A program made the translations under genes and the position numbers. From the NCBI GenBank assembly GCA_963774945.1, contig CAVZHA010000015.1, forward strand, positions 1,426,001 to 1,490,000: a DNA stretch of 64,000 nucleotides. The letters run 5' to 3'. Origin of the DNA: Trebonia sp963774945 (lineage in GTDB: Bacteria; Actinomycetota; Actinomycetes; Streptosporangiales; Streptosporangiaceae). The number at the start of each line of letters is the position of its first letter. The stretch's first letter is position 1. Below are positions 30,876 to 40,167 of this stretch, piece after piece. The notes below the pieces were generated by a model that saw only the letters and a program-made list of their open reading frames with translations, ran no database searches and was not told where the DNA came from.

Positions 30876-32539
30876 GCGGAAGAAAAGCACGCTATACCTT
30901 TTCGTTTAACCTGTTTTTTCGTTCTTGTTTTCGCTTTGATGGCGCGGGCTGACCCGGGTGGCGCTTGCCGACGGGCAGGCGCGGCGCTTTCTTCTTGTTC
31001 TTTGACCCTTTCGGGCGGCCGGGGCCGGGGACGGAGGGTTTCGGCGTGCTGGCGGGGGTGCCGAGCGCCGCGCGGATGTGGCGGAACCCGGCGCGGACCC
31101 GGCCGGGGGTCATCTCCGAGGCCCGCTGGGGCCGCTGCCAGGGCAGCCGGATGTCGGCCGCGAGCGGGCGGGCCAGCCACAGCTGGGCGCAGCAGGCGAT
31201 GATGACCCAGGTCCAGCGGTCGGCGGCGGCCGGGTCGCGGAGCAGCGGGCGGTTCCACCCGAGCCGGGACTTGATGAGCCGGAACGTGTGCTCGAGGTCG
31301 AAACGGCGCAGGTAGGCCTGCCACAGCGCGGTCACCTCGGCCGGCCCGGCGGCCGGGGCCGACGCCCACAGCCACATCGGCCCCAGCGCCCGGCGCCCGC
31401 CCGGCCGCCGGGCGACGGCGAGCTGGATGAGGGTGCCCTCGATGGCGGGCAGCGGCCCGGGGTGGTCCGCCCACCCGGAGTTCTGCCGGGTCAGCCGCTG
31501 GTGGACCCGCTGCCAGGCCGCCACCGTCACGGGCCCGTAGCGGGGGCTGCGCTCCTGCGCCGTGACCTGGGCGCCGCGCCAGGTGGCGGGGTCGGCGCAG
31601 CTGACCGGCGTCCCGTGCCGCAGCGGCCGCCCCCCGGTCCCGGACGGGCGCCGGCCCGGCGGCCCGTGGAACACCCGGTCCGACCGCACCCGGACCACCA
31701 GGACCACCGGCAGGCCCGACAGCAGGTGCGCCAGCCTCGCCGGGTGGTAGCCCGCGTCCAGGGCGACGATGACGGGCGGGTCGCCGTCCCTCCAGTGCCC
31801 GGCGCCGATCAGCCGGCCCACGACCGCGCGCAACTGCGCCGCGGCCGCGCCCGTCTCGTCGTCGCCCGGGCCCAGCCGCACCGCGTCCAGCGGCAGCGTC
31901 CACGACGACGCCCCGGGGCCGAGCGCCGCCACGAACGAGTACGGCCACCCCGGGATCATCTGCGCCGCGTTCCTCCCCCGCCCCCGGACATGGCAGAACA
32001 TCCGGTCCCGGCTCGTCCCGGCGTCCGGCCGCAGCCACGCCGTCACGTCGGCCGCCAGCCGGATCCGCCCGTCCGGCCATTCCGGCAGCGGCAGCCCCGC
32101 CACCGCCGTCCGCAGCCGCGCGAACTCCACCCGGCCCGCGTTCAGCCCGTCATACAGCGCCCCGTGCCCCCGCCCGAACTCCGGCGCCAGCGACAGCCGC
32201 GCCAGGTCGCCCACCCGCCGGTCCTCGCACAAAACCGCGTCGGCCAGCGAGAACAGCGCATCCCCCCGCCGCGGTAAGCACCGGTGCAGCTCGCCCCGGA
32301 ACCCCGCCAGCAGCACCCGCGCCGCATCCGCGCCCCCCGCCGCTTGCCGGGCCCCGCCAGGACATGAGAGCGTTGCGTTCACGGCCGTTCCCCTCGCCGC
32401 TGCGGATGTGTGGTAACACCCAGCATGAGGGAAACGGCCGCACCCGTGAAGCAACCAGCCCACGCAACCGAATAACCCCACTACGCATGCATCCCGAACC
32501 CAGGTTAAACGGCAAGCTATACGCGTGCTTTTCTTCCGC
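30876..32539 (-). mobile_element. Insertion sequence with NF041680/IS701-like transposase
   Basis: Terminal inverted repeats: GCGGAAGAAAAGCACGC at 30876-30892 is matched perfectly by 32523-32539, and similarity continues inward to GTTTAACC. It encloses one intact transposase gene. I could not define a target duplication. Confidence 0.88.
30892..32382 (-). CDS. Transposase (NF041680-like, IS701-related DDE)
   Basis: About 496 aa from GTG 32380-32382 (VNATLSCPGG). Blocks: RRGDALFSLADAVLCEDRRVGDLARLSL at the N-terminus, RIRLAADVTAWLRPDA (first acidic), VIVALDAGYHPARLAHLL (second), RRFDLEHTFRLIKSRLGWNRPLLRDP (Glu), and a C-terminal GRPKGSKNKKK basic tail extending into the inverted repeat. Intact. 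Confidence 0.85.
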   Translation of the reverse strand: MNATLSCPGGARQAAGGADAARVLLAGFRGELHRCLPRRGDALFSLADAVLCEDRRVGDLARLSLAPEFGRGHGALYDGLNAGRVEFARLRTAVAGLPLPEWPDGRIRLAADVTAWLRPDAGTSRDRMFCHVRGRGRNAAQMIPGWPYSFVAALGPGASSWTLPLDAVRLGPGDDETGAAAAQLRAVVGRLIGAGHWRDGDPPVIVALDAGYHPARLAHLLSGLPVVLVVRVRSDRVFHGPPGRRPSGTGGRPLRHGTPVSCADPATWRGAQVTAQERSPRYGPVTVAAWQRVHQRLTRQNSGWADHPGPLPAIEGTLIQLAVARRPGGRRALGPMWLWASAPAAGPAEVTALWQAYLRRFDLEHTFRLIKSRLGWNRPLLRDPAAADRWTWVIIACCAQLWLARPLAADIRLPWQRPQRASEMTPGRVRAGFRHIRAALGTPASTPKPSVPGPGRPKGSKNKKKAPRLPVGKRHPGQPAPSKRKQERKNRLNEKV

Positions 32540-32605
32540 CACGAAACAAGTTTCCAAGATCATCGGTGGGCAGGCAGTAATGGTGCCCAACGCCTGGGGT
32601 TGGGG

Positions 32606-35600
32606 TTACGGGCGGGGCGGGAGGGGCGGGCGGCGCTTGTCCGGGCCGGTGGCCGGGTCGGGGAGCGGGGCCGGCGGGTTCTCCGCCAGCATCGCCAGGG
32701 CCCGGTCGACGCCGACCTCGAGCTGGGGGTCGCGGCCGATCGGCCCAGTCGTCGGGGGTGATCAGCACCTCGGTGTCGGGGTCGACGCCGTAGTTCTCGA
32801 CCGACCAGCCGAAGTCGTTGAACCAGGTCGCGTACCTCGGGACGGTGATGTGGGTGCCGTCGACCAGCTCGTGGCCGTGGCCGTCGATGCCGACCACGCC
32901 GCCCCAGGTGCGGGCGCCGATGACGGGGCCGAGGCCGAGGCTGCGGATCGCGGCGGTCACGATGTCGCCGTCGGAGCCCGCGAACTCGTCGGTCAGGGCG
33001 ACCAGCGGGCCGCGCGGGGCGTCGTGCGGGTAGCTGTAGGGGCGCAGCCGGCGCGGGACCTTCCAGCCGGTGATCCGGCGGGCGAGCTTCTCGACGATGA
33101 GCTGCGAGGTGTGGCCGCCCCGGTTGCCGCGGACGTCGATGATCAGCGCCTCGCGGCCCATCTCGGTCCGCAGGTCGCGGTGGAGGTGCGCCCAGCCCTC
33201 GCCCATCATGTCGGGCACGTGCAGGTAGCCGACCCGGCCGTCGGACCGGGCGCGGACGAACTGGCGGCGGCCGGCCACCCAGTCCTGGTAGCGGAGCCGG
33301 CGGTCGTCGTAGAGCGGCACGATGACGACCCGTCGCGTCTCGGGGTAGCCGGGCGCGGGCGGCGGCGGCGGATTCGCCGGCTCGCTCGGTCTCCGACGTT
33401 TCCGGTGAGACGGTGCCGCGGTGGAATCGGGGGTGGCCGGTGGGCTGCGGTGGCCGTGGAGGCCGAGTGGCGGCCGAGGATTCGGCCGTGGCCGTGGCCC
33501 ACGCATCCGGGGAGGCGGGGACTCGGAGGTGGCGGAGGAGTCAGAGGTGGCGGAAGCGTCGGTGGTGGCGGAGGCGTCGGAGTGGCGGACACGGTGGCGG
33601 TGGGGGCGGAAGGGTCAGGAGTGGCAGGCGCGGCGGGTGTGGCGGTCGGCGGTCTCGGCGGTGGCCGCGTCGGCGGAGGCTGAGGCGGGGTTCTTGGCGG
33701 TGGCCGCGTCGGCGTCGGACTTGTCGGGCGTGGCCGCGTCGGCGGGTCGGCGGCGCGTCGTCTTCGTCCTTGTCGGCCGGGGGCCAGGGGACCAGGGACG
33801 GGTCGGCCGGGCGGATGGTCAGCTCGACCGGCTTGCCGTGGGTGCCGGCCAGGGCCGGCCAGGGGCCGTAGACCGGGTCGACCGGGCGGCCGTCGACCGC
33901 GAGGATCTCGTCGCCCTCGCGCACGGCCACCCCGGGGGCGCCGAACGGCGAGCGCGCGTGCGGGTCGGACGACTCGCCCGGCAGCACCCGCTCGACCAGC
34001 CAGCGGCCGTCGGCCGAGCGGGCCACGTCCGCGCCGAGCAGCGCCGCGGGCGCGCCGCGGAGCGTGCTGCGCGCGGTGAACGTGCTCGACGGCATCACGT
34101 AGGCGTGCGACGTGCCGAGCTCGGCCGCGACCTCCCAGAGCAGGTCGCCGAACTCGGCCGAGGACCTGATCCGGCCGAGCAGGAAGCGGTAGTCGTCGAG
34201 CACGCCGTCCCAGTCCACGCCGGACATGGTCGGGGTCCAGAAGTCCCGGCGCAGCAGCCGGCCGAACTCCTCGTACGCGTGCGCCCACAGCGCCGCCGGG
34301 TCGGCCGAGAACCGGGCCCGCGAGAGGTCGACGGTGATCGCGTCGTCGGACGAGCCGTTATCGACCTTCCGGTCGGACGGCACCACGCGCACCTTGTGCT
34401 CGTCGCCGACCACCAGCCGGGTGCCGTCGCCGCTGACCGCGAACCAGCTCACCTCGGAGGTGAGCACGCTCGCCTCGCGCTTGCGGAGGTCGAAGCGCTC
34501 GAGCACCGGCTTCGGACGGCTCTCCTCGAGGTCGGCGGCGCCGTCGCCGAGCAGCCCGGCGACCGGGTAGCGGAGCCAGACCAGGCCGCCCTTGACCGCG
34601 GCGAGGCTGTAGTACCGGGCCTCGTCCACCGGGACGGCGACCACCCGGGAGGAGATGCCGTCGGTGTCGACAGTCAGCGGGGTCCGTTCGGACGAAGCGT
34701 CTTTTGAATTTTCCCCGCCGCCGACCGGACGGCCGCCGGGCTGGGGACCGAACGGCGACAGCGTGTAGCGCGGCCAGCGGCACCAGGTAGGGCCGGTCGC
34801 CGAGCGGGAACGACAGGTCGAAGGAGTGCGTGTCGTAGATCGGGTCGAACGTCCGGCGGGACATGAACGCCAGGTACAGCCCGTCGGTGGTGAAGACCGG
34901 GTGGCTGTCGACGAACCGGCCGTCGGTCACGTCCACGATCGAGCCGTCCGCGATCCCGCGCCAGCCTGATCCGGGCGAGCGGCTGCGGCCCCGGCTGCGC
35001 CCAGGCCAGCCAGGCCGAGTCGGGCGACCAGGAGATGTCCTCGATCTCGCCGTCGTCGTTGCGGGCCAGCTCGGTCGTCTCGCCCGACTCGACGTCGATC
35101 GAGCAGCAGCCGGCCGTCGGCCGCGGCGGCGGCGAGCTTGGCCCCGTCCGGCGACGACGCCAGGTCGCAGCACGTTGCCGAGGTCGCCGGCGGCGATGGT
35201 GCGGGTCGTCCCAGGGCTGCTCGGCGTCGATCACCACGCCGCTTCGATGGCGTCGGCCCCGTCGGCGTCGGTGACCCAGGCCACCGAGCCGGTCGGGCCG
35301 AGCACCCGGGGCAGCCGGGCGCGGGCGGCCGGGTCGACCAGCAGCGCCCGGGCCGGGCCGTCGTCGTGCGTGAGCCAGTGCACGGTGCCGCGCACGGTCA
35401 CCACGCTCGCCTGGCCGGTCTTGTCGCAGTCGAGGTCGCCCAGGTGGTCGTCGGCGGTGATCAGCTTGGGCGCGCGGGCGGTCGGGCGGGGTGGCCAGCT
35501 GGATGTCGAGCTTGCGCGGCTGCGCGTCGGCGTCGAGGCTGTCGAGCAGCCAGACGTCGCCCGCCAGGTGGTAGACGACGCGGGTGCCGTCGGTGGCGGG

Positions 35601-36324
35601 GTTGCGGGCGTAGAACCCGTCGTGGTCGGTGTGCCTGCGCAGGTCGGTGCCGTCGAGCGCGGCCGAGTAGATGTTGCCGGTGCCCTCGTGGTCGGAGAGG
35701 AAGACCAGCCGGCCGCCGATCATCATCGGGCTGGCGAGCTGGCCGTCCAGCCCGCTCGAGCACCCGGGTGAAGAGCGGGTCGTCGCCGGTGGCGACCCAG
35801 AGCCGGCCGCCGGTGCCGCCCCGGTAGCGCTTCCAGTAGGCCGGGTCGCCGCGCTGCCCGGTCAGCAGGGCGGTCGCGGCGGTGGTCAGCGCGAGGTCGT
35901 TGACCTGGCCGAACGGAAGGCGGCGGGGCGGGGCGTCGAGCGGCACGGCGTACGCGTGGGTCCGCTGGGAGGACGGCTGGTCGACGGCGGTGGTGGCGAG
36001 CACCTCGCCCGCGTCGGTCCAGCCGGTGGTGCGGGTGCGCAGGTCGCCCCAGTAGGTGCGCCGGGTCGCGGGCCCGCCGGTGCCGCCGTCGAGCTCGGCC
36101 GTGTAGACCTCGGGGATGCCGCCGTCACGCCAGCTTGTCCACGCGATCGTGGCGCCGTCGGGCGAGAACCGCGGATTGCTCGCCTGGCCGCCGTCGGAGG
36201 TCAGCCGCCAGGCGCGGCCGCCCTCGGCCGGGGCCAGCCAGACGTCGTCTTCGGTGACGAAGGTCAGCAGATCGCCGTGAACGTGGGGGTAACGGAGATA
36301 ACCGGGGGTTGCCACGCGGTTCAT
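32606..36324 (-). CDS. Tricorn protease homologue, multiple frameshifts
   Basis: About 1,240 codons. The N-terminal propeller starts MNRVATPGYLRYPHVHGD (residues 1-320), and a second propeller follows. The core region then has LGTSHAYV (catalytic His), a PDZ domain (GVAVREGDEILAVDGRPVDP), and the C-terminal protease domain VGYLHVPDMMGEGWAHLHRDL ... DVRGNRGGHTSQL ... DEFAGSDGDIV (nucleophile Ser) ... SVENYGVDPDTEVLI (Glu). At least five frame changes occur (near 35765, 35490, 35000-35200, 34750, 32740). A roughly 150-codon low-complexity Pro/Thr or Asp/Ala/Ser-rich linker (33330-33790) separates PDZ and protease. Degrades peptides downstream of the proteasome. Confidence 0.88.
34681..34711 (-). 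repeat. Dispersed bipartite motif, copy d
   Basis: Minus strand: AAATTCA, 14 nt, CGAACGGACC. Inside the tricorn gene, in the variable linker before the VVAVPVDEARYY segment, on the coding strand. Confidence 0.8.
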
Positions 36325-36384
36325 CTTATGGGCCCGTTTCTGGTTGGGCGATATGGCCGCCCGCGCAGCTCACAGCGGTGCAGC

Positions 36385-36997
36385 TCAGAGCCAGCCGTGC
36401 TCCTCGGCGACGCGGCGGGCCTCGGTGCGGTTGCGGGCGCCGGTCTTCTGGATGCAGGAGGAGAGGTAGTTGCGGACGGTGCCCTCGGACAGGAAGAGGC
36501 TGCCCGCGATCTCGGCGATCGTGGCGCCGTCGCTGGCGGCCGCGAGCACGTCGCGCTCCCTCGGCGTGAGCGGGCTGGCGCCCTCGGCCAGGGCGGCGGC
36601 GGCCAGGTCGGGGTCGATGACGCGCTGGCCGGCCGAGCACGTCGCGAATGGTCCGCGCGAGCTTGTCGGCCGGCGAATCTTTCACGATAAATCCGGATAC
36701 GCCCGATTCCATCGCGCGCCGCAGGTAGCCGGGGCGGCCGAACGTGGTGAGGATGACGATCTTCGTCTTCGGGCACGCCTGCCTGAGCTCGGCGGCCGCG
36801 CTGAGGCCGTCCAGGCCGGGCATCTCGATGTCGAGCAGGGCGATGTCGGGGCCGGACCGCTTGGCGGCCGCCGTCACCTCGTCGCCGCGGCCGACCTGGG
36901 CGACGACCTCGATGTCGTCCTCGAACGAGAGCAGGGCGGCCAGGGCCTCGCGGATCATCGCCTGGTCCTCGGCGATCAGGACCCGGATGGTGTTCAT
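36385..36997 (-). CDS. NarL/LuxR-type response regulator, one frameshift
   Basis: Receiver domain: MNTIRVLIAEDQAMIREALAALLS, phospho-acceptor DIALLDIEMPGLDG, then TFGRPGYLRRAMESG and VKDSPADKL. After an indel near 36635 the C-terminal LuxR HTH reads LTPRERDVLAAASDGATIAEIAGSLFLSEGTVRNYLSSCIQKTGARNRTEA. The ATG overlaps the kinase stop (ATGA). Last gene of the ABC-2/two-component operon; likely controls it. Confidence 0.9.
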
Positions 36998-38278
36998 TCC
37001 GCCACGGTAGCGTCCCTGCGCGCGCTCGCGGGCATCGCCGGCGCCGTCGGCGGGGGCGGGGGCCGGGGCGGCGGCGGCACGGTGGCGATGAGGCGGAAGC
37101 CGGGCGGCCCGGCCGGCGCGCAGCTCGAGGCTGCCGCCGACCGCGCACAGCCGCTCCGACATGCCGCGCAGCCCGGTGCCGGCGAAGGTGCCGCGGCCGC
37201 GGCCGGCCAGCTCGACGCCGGCGTGCCCGCGGCCGTCGTCGCGGACCTCCAGGGTGAGCGTCCCGCCGCGCCGGGCGAGGCGGATCTGACAGGTGCGCGC
37301 CCCCGAATGGCGCACCACGTTGGTCACCGCCTCGCGCAGGCACCAGGCCAGCGCGGCCTCGGCGTCCGGGTCGAACGTGCCCGACAGCAGCGGTGAGATC
37401 GGCGTCGTCCTGCGGCGCGATCCCGGCCGCCTCGAGGGCGGCGCGGGCGGTGATGATCTCCACCGCCAGCGTCGGCCGCCGGTAGCCGCTGATCGCCTCC
37501 CTGATGTCGTGCAGGGTCTGCCGGCTGACCGCCCCGACCTGCTCGATCTCGTCGCGGGCGCGGTCCCGGTCGGGACCGGCCGGCAGCCGGCCGAGCAGCC
37601 GGCAGGGCGAGCTCGGACTTGAGCGTGATCATCGAGAGCGACTGCCCGGTCAGGTCGTGCATGTCCCGCGCCAGCCGCAGCCGCTCCTCGCTGGCGGCCA
37701 GCCTGGCCACGGTCTCGCGCGCCTCCGACAGCTCGCGGGTCAGCTCGAAGTGGCTGCGGAGCCCGATCATGGCCAGGCCGAGCAGCACCGTCGGCAGCAG
37801 GTTGATGAGGAAGGCGCCCATGTCGCACGTGGCCGGTGAAGCAGGTGACCGTGTAGGTCACGCCGGTCACCGCGAGCACCACCAGGGCGGTGCGCTGCCG
37901 GGGAATCACCAGGCCGGCGATGGCCGACACGTAGATCCAGAGCGAGGTCGCGCCCGAGCCCCCGTAAAGGACGCAGGCGGCCAGCGCCAGCGCGAACAGG
38001 GTGGCCAGCCAGGTCGCCGAGCGCCGGGGGGTGGCGTTCCAGTCGGCGAGCGTGACCACGAAGACGACGCAGAACGCCGCGATGATCGCCAGCCCGCCCG
38101 CGATGTAGAGCGCGTCGTGATCGTGGCCGAACAGGCCGGATACCGGCTCGATGAGGTAGACGAGCCAGACCGAGGTGAGGGACACCCGCCACATCCGCGC
38201 GCCCCCCGTCATCGCGCCGGCGGCGCGCCGCGGGTTGCGGTCGGCTGCCGCCAGGTCGTCGATACCGGTTCCGGCCAT
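36994..38278 (-). CDS. Sensor histidine kinase (HisKA_3), several frameshifts
   Basis: Four to five membrane segments at the N-terminus (SVWLVYLIEPVSGLF, LAIIAAFCVVFVVTLA, TLFALALAACVLYGG, SLWIYVSAIAGLVI). Then ERLRLARDMHDLTGQSLSMITLKSELA (phospho-acceptor His) and the ATPase domain LREAVTNVVRHSGARTCQI, VRDDGRGHAG, GTGLRGMSERL. Frame changes near 37830, 37600, 37395 and 37105. Starts 3 bp downstream of the permease stop. Resembles kinases paired with small ABC-2 drug exporters. Confidence 0.88.
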
Positions 38279-38280
38279 GG

Positions 38281-39015
38281 TCAGATCGCCTCGGCCGCGT
38301 TCCTGACCGCGAACGTCGCCAGCCCGACGAAGGCCGCCAGCCAGATCAGGATGATGCTGACCGGGATCCACGAGACGGAGCCGTTGAGGGTCACGTCGGT
38401 CGCGAGCTGCACGATCCGGTAGGTCGGGATGGCCTGCGCGAACGTCCTCAGCCCGCCGCTGACCGGGAACCACAGGCCGCCGAAGAGCGAGAAGAACAGG
38501 AAGACGAGCATGATGACCGGCTGGACCGAGTTCGGGTTCATCCAGTAGCCGATCGCCACCGCCAGCGCGGCGAAGATCAGCGTGCCGAGCCAGATCGCGA
38601 GCGCGATCACCGTCCACTCCCAGATCGGCAGCTGGATGTCGCCGTAGAACCGGCCGAGCAGCATCATGATCGCGATCTGCGGCGCGGTCAGCGCGACCGT
38701 CGCGATGATCTTGGCCACCACGTAGCTGTTGGCGGGCAGGCAGGTGAGGCGCAGCTGCCTGATCCAGCCGTCCTTCCGCTCCTGGGAGATGCGGATCGCG
38801 TTGTTGTTGAACGCCCCGCTGAACGCGCCGAGCGAGGCCATCTCGAACAGGTAGTAGATCTTGAAGGGCAGGCCTGCCTCGGTCGTCGCCGTCTTGGCCA
38901 GCGCCAGGTAGAGCACGATGGGAAGGGCGAGCGTGAAGAACAGGTAGCGCTTGTTCCGCCTGAGCCTGATGATCTCGGCCCGGCCGAGGGCGAGGGTGCC
39001 GCTGGTGGAGCTCAT
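38281..39015 (-). CDS. ABC-2 type transporter permease
   Basis: A 244-aa membrane protein with six hydrophobic segments. The ABC-2 blocks are ISQERKDGWIRQLRLTCLPANSYVVAKI and LFFSLFGGLWFPVSGGLRTFAQAIPTYRIVQL. The ATG overlaps the ATPase stop (ATGA). With the ATPase it forms an exporter, probably for a lipid or antimicrobial; regulation by the adjacent two-component system is inferred from operon order. Intact. Confidence 0.93.
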   Translation of the reverse strand: MSSTSGTLALGRAEIIRLRRNKRYLFFTLALPIVLYLALAKTATTEAGLPFKIYYLFEMASLGAFSGAFNNNAIRISQERKDGWIRQLRLTCLPANSYVVAKIIATVALTAPQIAIMMLLGRFYGDIQLPIWEWTVIALAIWLGTLIFAALAVAIGYWMNPNSVQPVIMLVFLFFSLFGGLWFPVSGGLRTFAQAIPTYRIVQLATDVTLNGSVSWIPVSIILIWLAAFVGLATFAVRNAAEAI

Positions 39016-40031
39016 TTGCCGCTCATCTCCTTGTCGGCGCTCGCCGTGCTCGTCGTGCTCGCCGTGCTCGCCGTGCTCGTCGTGCTCGCGTGGCGGGTCA
39101 CCCGCACCGGGCCCGACGCGTCGCCAGCCCGGTCGTCTTCCGCCGTGATGGCGATGAAGGCCTGCTCGAGGCCGAGGCTGGAGACCTCGATCTCGCTCGG
39201 CCGGTAGCCTGCGTCGAGAACCGCGTAGAGCGTCGCGTCGGAGTCCCTGGTCTGGATCTGCACCACGTCGTGCCGTATCTCCAGGCTCTCAAGGCCGGGC
39301 AGGCTGAGCAAGAACGGCTCGTCCACCCGCTCGAGCCGGAACGACATCCGCTTGGCGCCGGCCCGCTGCTTGATCTCGGCCGGGGTGCCGTCGGCCAGCA
39401 GCCGTCCCTTGTTGATGACCAGGATCCGGTCCGCCGCCTGGTCGGCCTCTTCCAGGTAGTGGGTCGCGAACAGCAGCGTGCGGCCCTCGGCCACCTCGGC
39501 CTTCATGTTCGACCAGAACAGCCGCCTGGTTTCCACGTCCATCGCCGTCGTCGGCTCGTCGAGCACGATCAGCTCGCACTCGCCCGCGATCGCCAGCGCG
39601 AACCTGACCCGCTGGGTCTGGCCGCCGGACAGCTTGTCGACCCGCTGGTCGGCGAACTTGTCGATTCCGGCCTGCTTCATCGTCACCTCGACCGGCAGCG
39701 GCCGCGGGTGCAGGCTCGCGACCAGGCTGACGAGCTCGCGCACGGTGACCTCGGGCATCAGCCCGCCGGACTGGAGCATGGCGCCGACCCGGCCGGACTT
39801 GATGGCGTGGTACGGGTCGCTGCCGAACATCCGGATCCGCCCCGAGGTGGGCTTCTTCAGCGCCAGCAGCATGTCGAGTGAGGTTGACTTGCCCGCGCCG
39901 TTCGGTCCGAGGAGGGCCACCGTCTCCCCCGGGCGCAGGTCCAGGTTGAGCCCGTCGACCGCCTTCAGGCCCCCGTACTGCTTGCTGACGTTTTCGAACG
40001 AGACCACGGGTCCCGTTCCGATGTTGCTCAT
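39012..40031 (-). CDS. ABC transporter ATP-binding protein
   Basis: A 339-aa DrrA-like ATPase. Walker A: LLGPNGAGKSTSLDMLL. Q-loop: AMLQSGGLMPEVTVRE. Signature: LSGGQTQRVRFALAIAG. Walker B: LIVLDEPTTAMD. Switch: ATHYLEEADQ. The C-terminal tail ends in a Ser/Thr/Ala run encoded by a 9-bp tandem repeat (39033-39095). ATG 40029-40031 has AAGGGG upstream. First gene of the exporter and two-component operon. Confidence 0.94.
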   Translation of the reverse strand: MSNIGTGPVVSFENVSKQYGGLKAVDGLNLDLRPGETVALLGPNGAGKSTSLDMLLALKKPTSGRIRMFGSDPYHAIKSGRVGAMLQSGGLMPEVTVRELVSLVASLHPRPLPVEVTMKQAGIDKFADQRVDKLSGGQTQRVRFALAIAGECELIVLDEPTTAMDVETRRLFWSNMKAEVAEGRTLLFATHYLEEADQAADRILVINKGRLLADGTPAEIKQRAGAKRMSFRLERVDEPFLLSLPGLESLEIRHDVVQIQTRDSDATLYAVLDAGYRPSEIEVSSLGLEQAFIAITAEDDRAGDASGPVRVTRHASTTSTASTASTTSTASADKEMSGK

Positions 40032-40167
40032 TTCGCTCGTCCCCTTGCCGTGAGCCGGGTTGGCCGGCCGTCGGTTTCGCGTACGGTCCGATCCCACCAT
40101 CGGGCGCCGGGTGGCCGGTAGTGCGCGCGCTCAGCCGTTACCCATGACAAAGGTCATCGTTAGCGGG

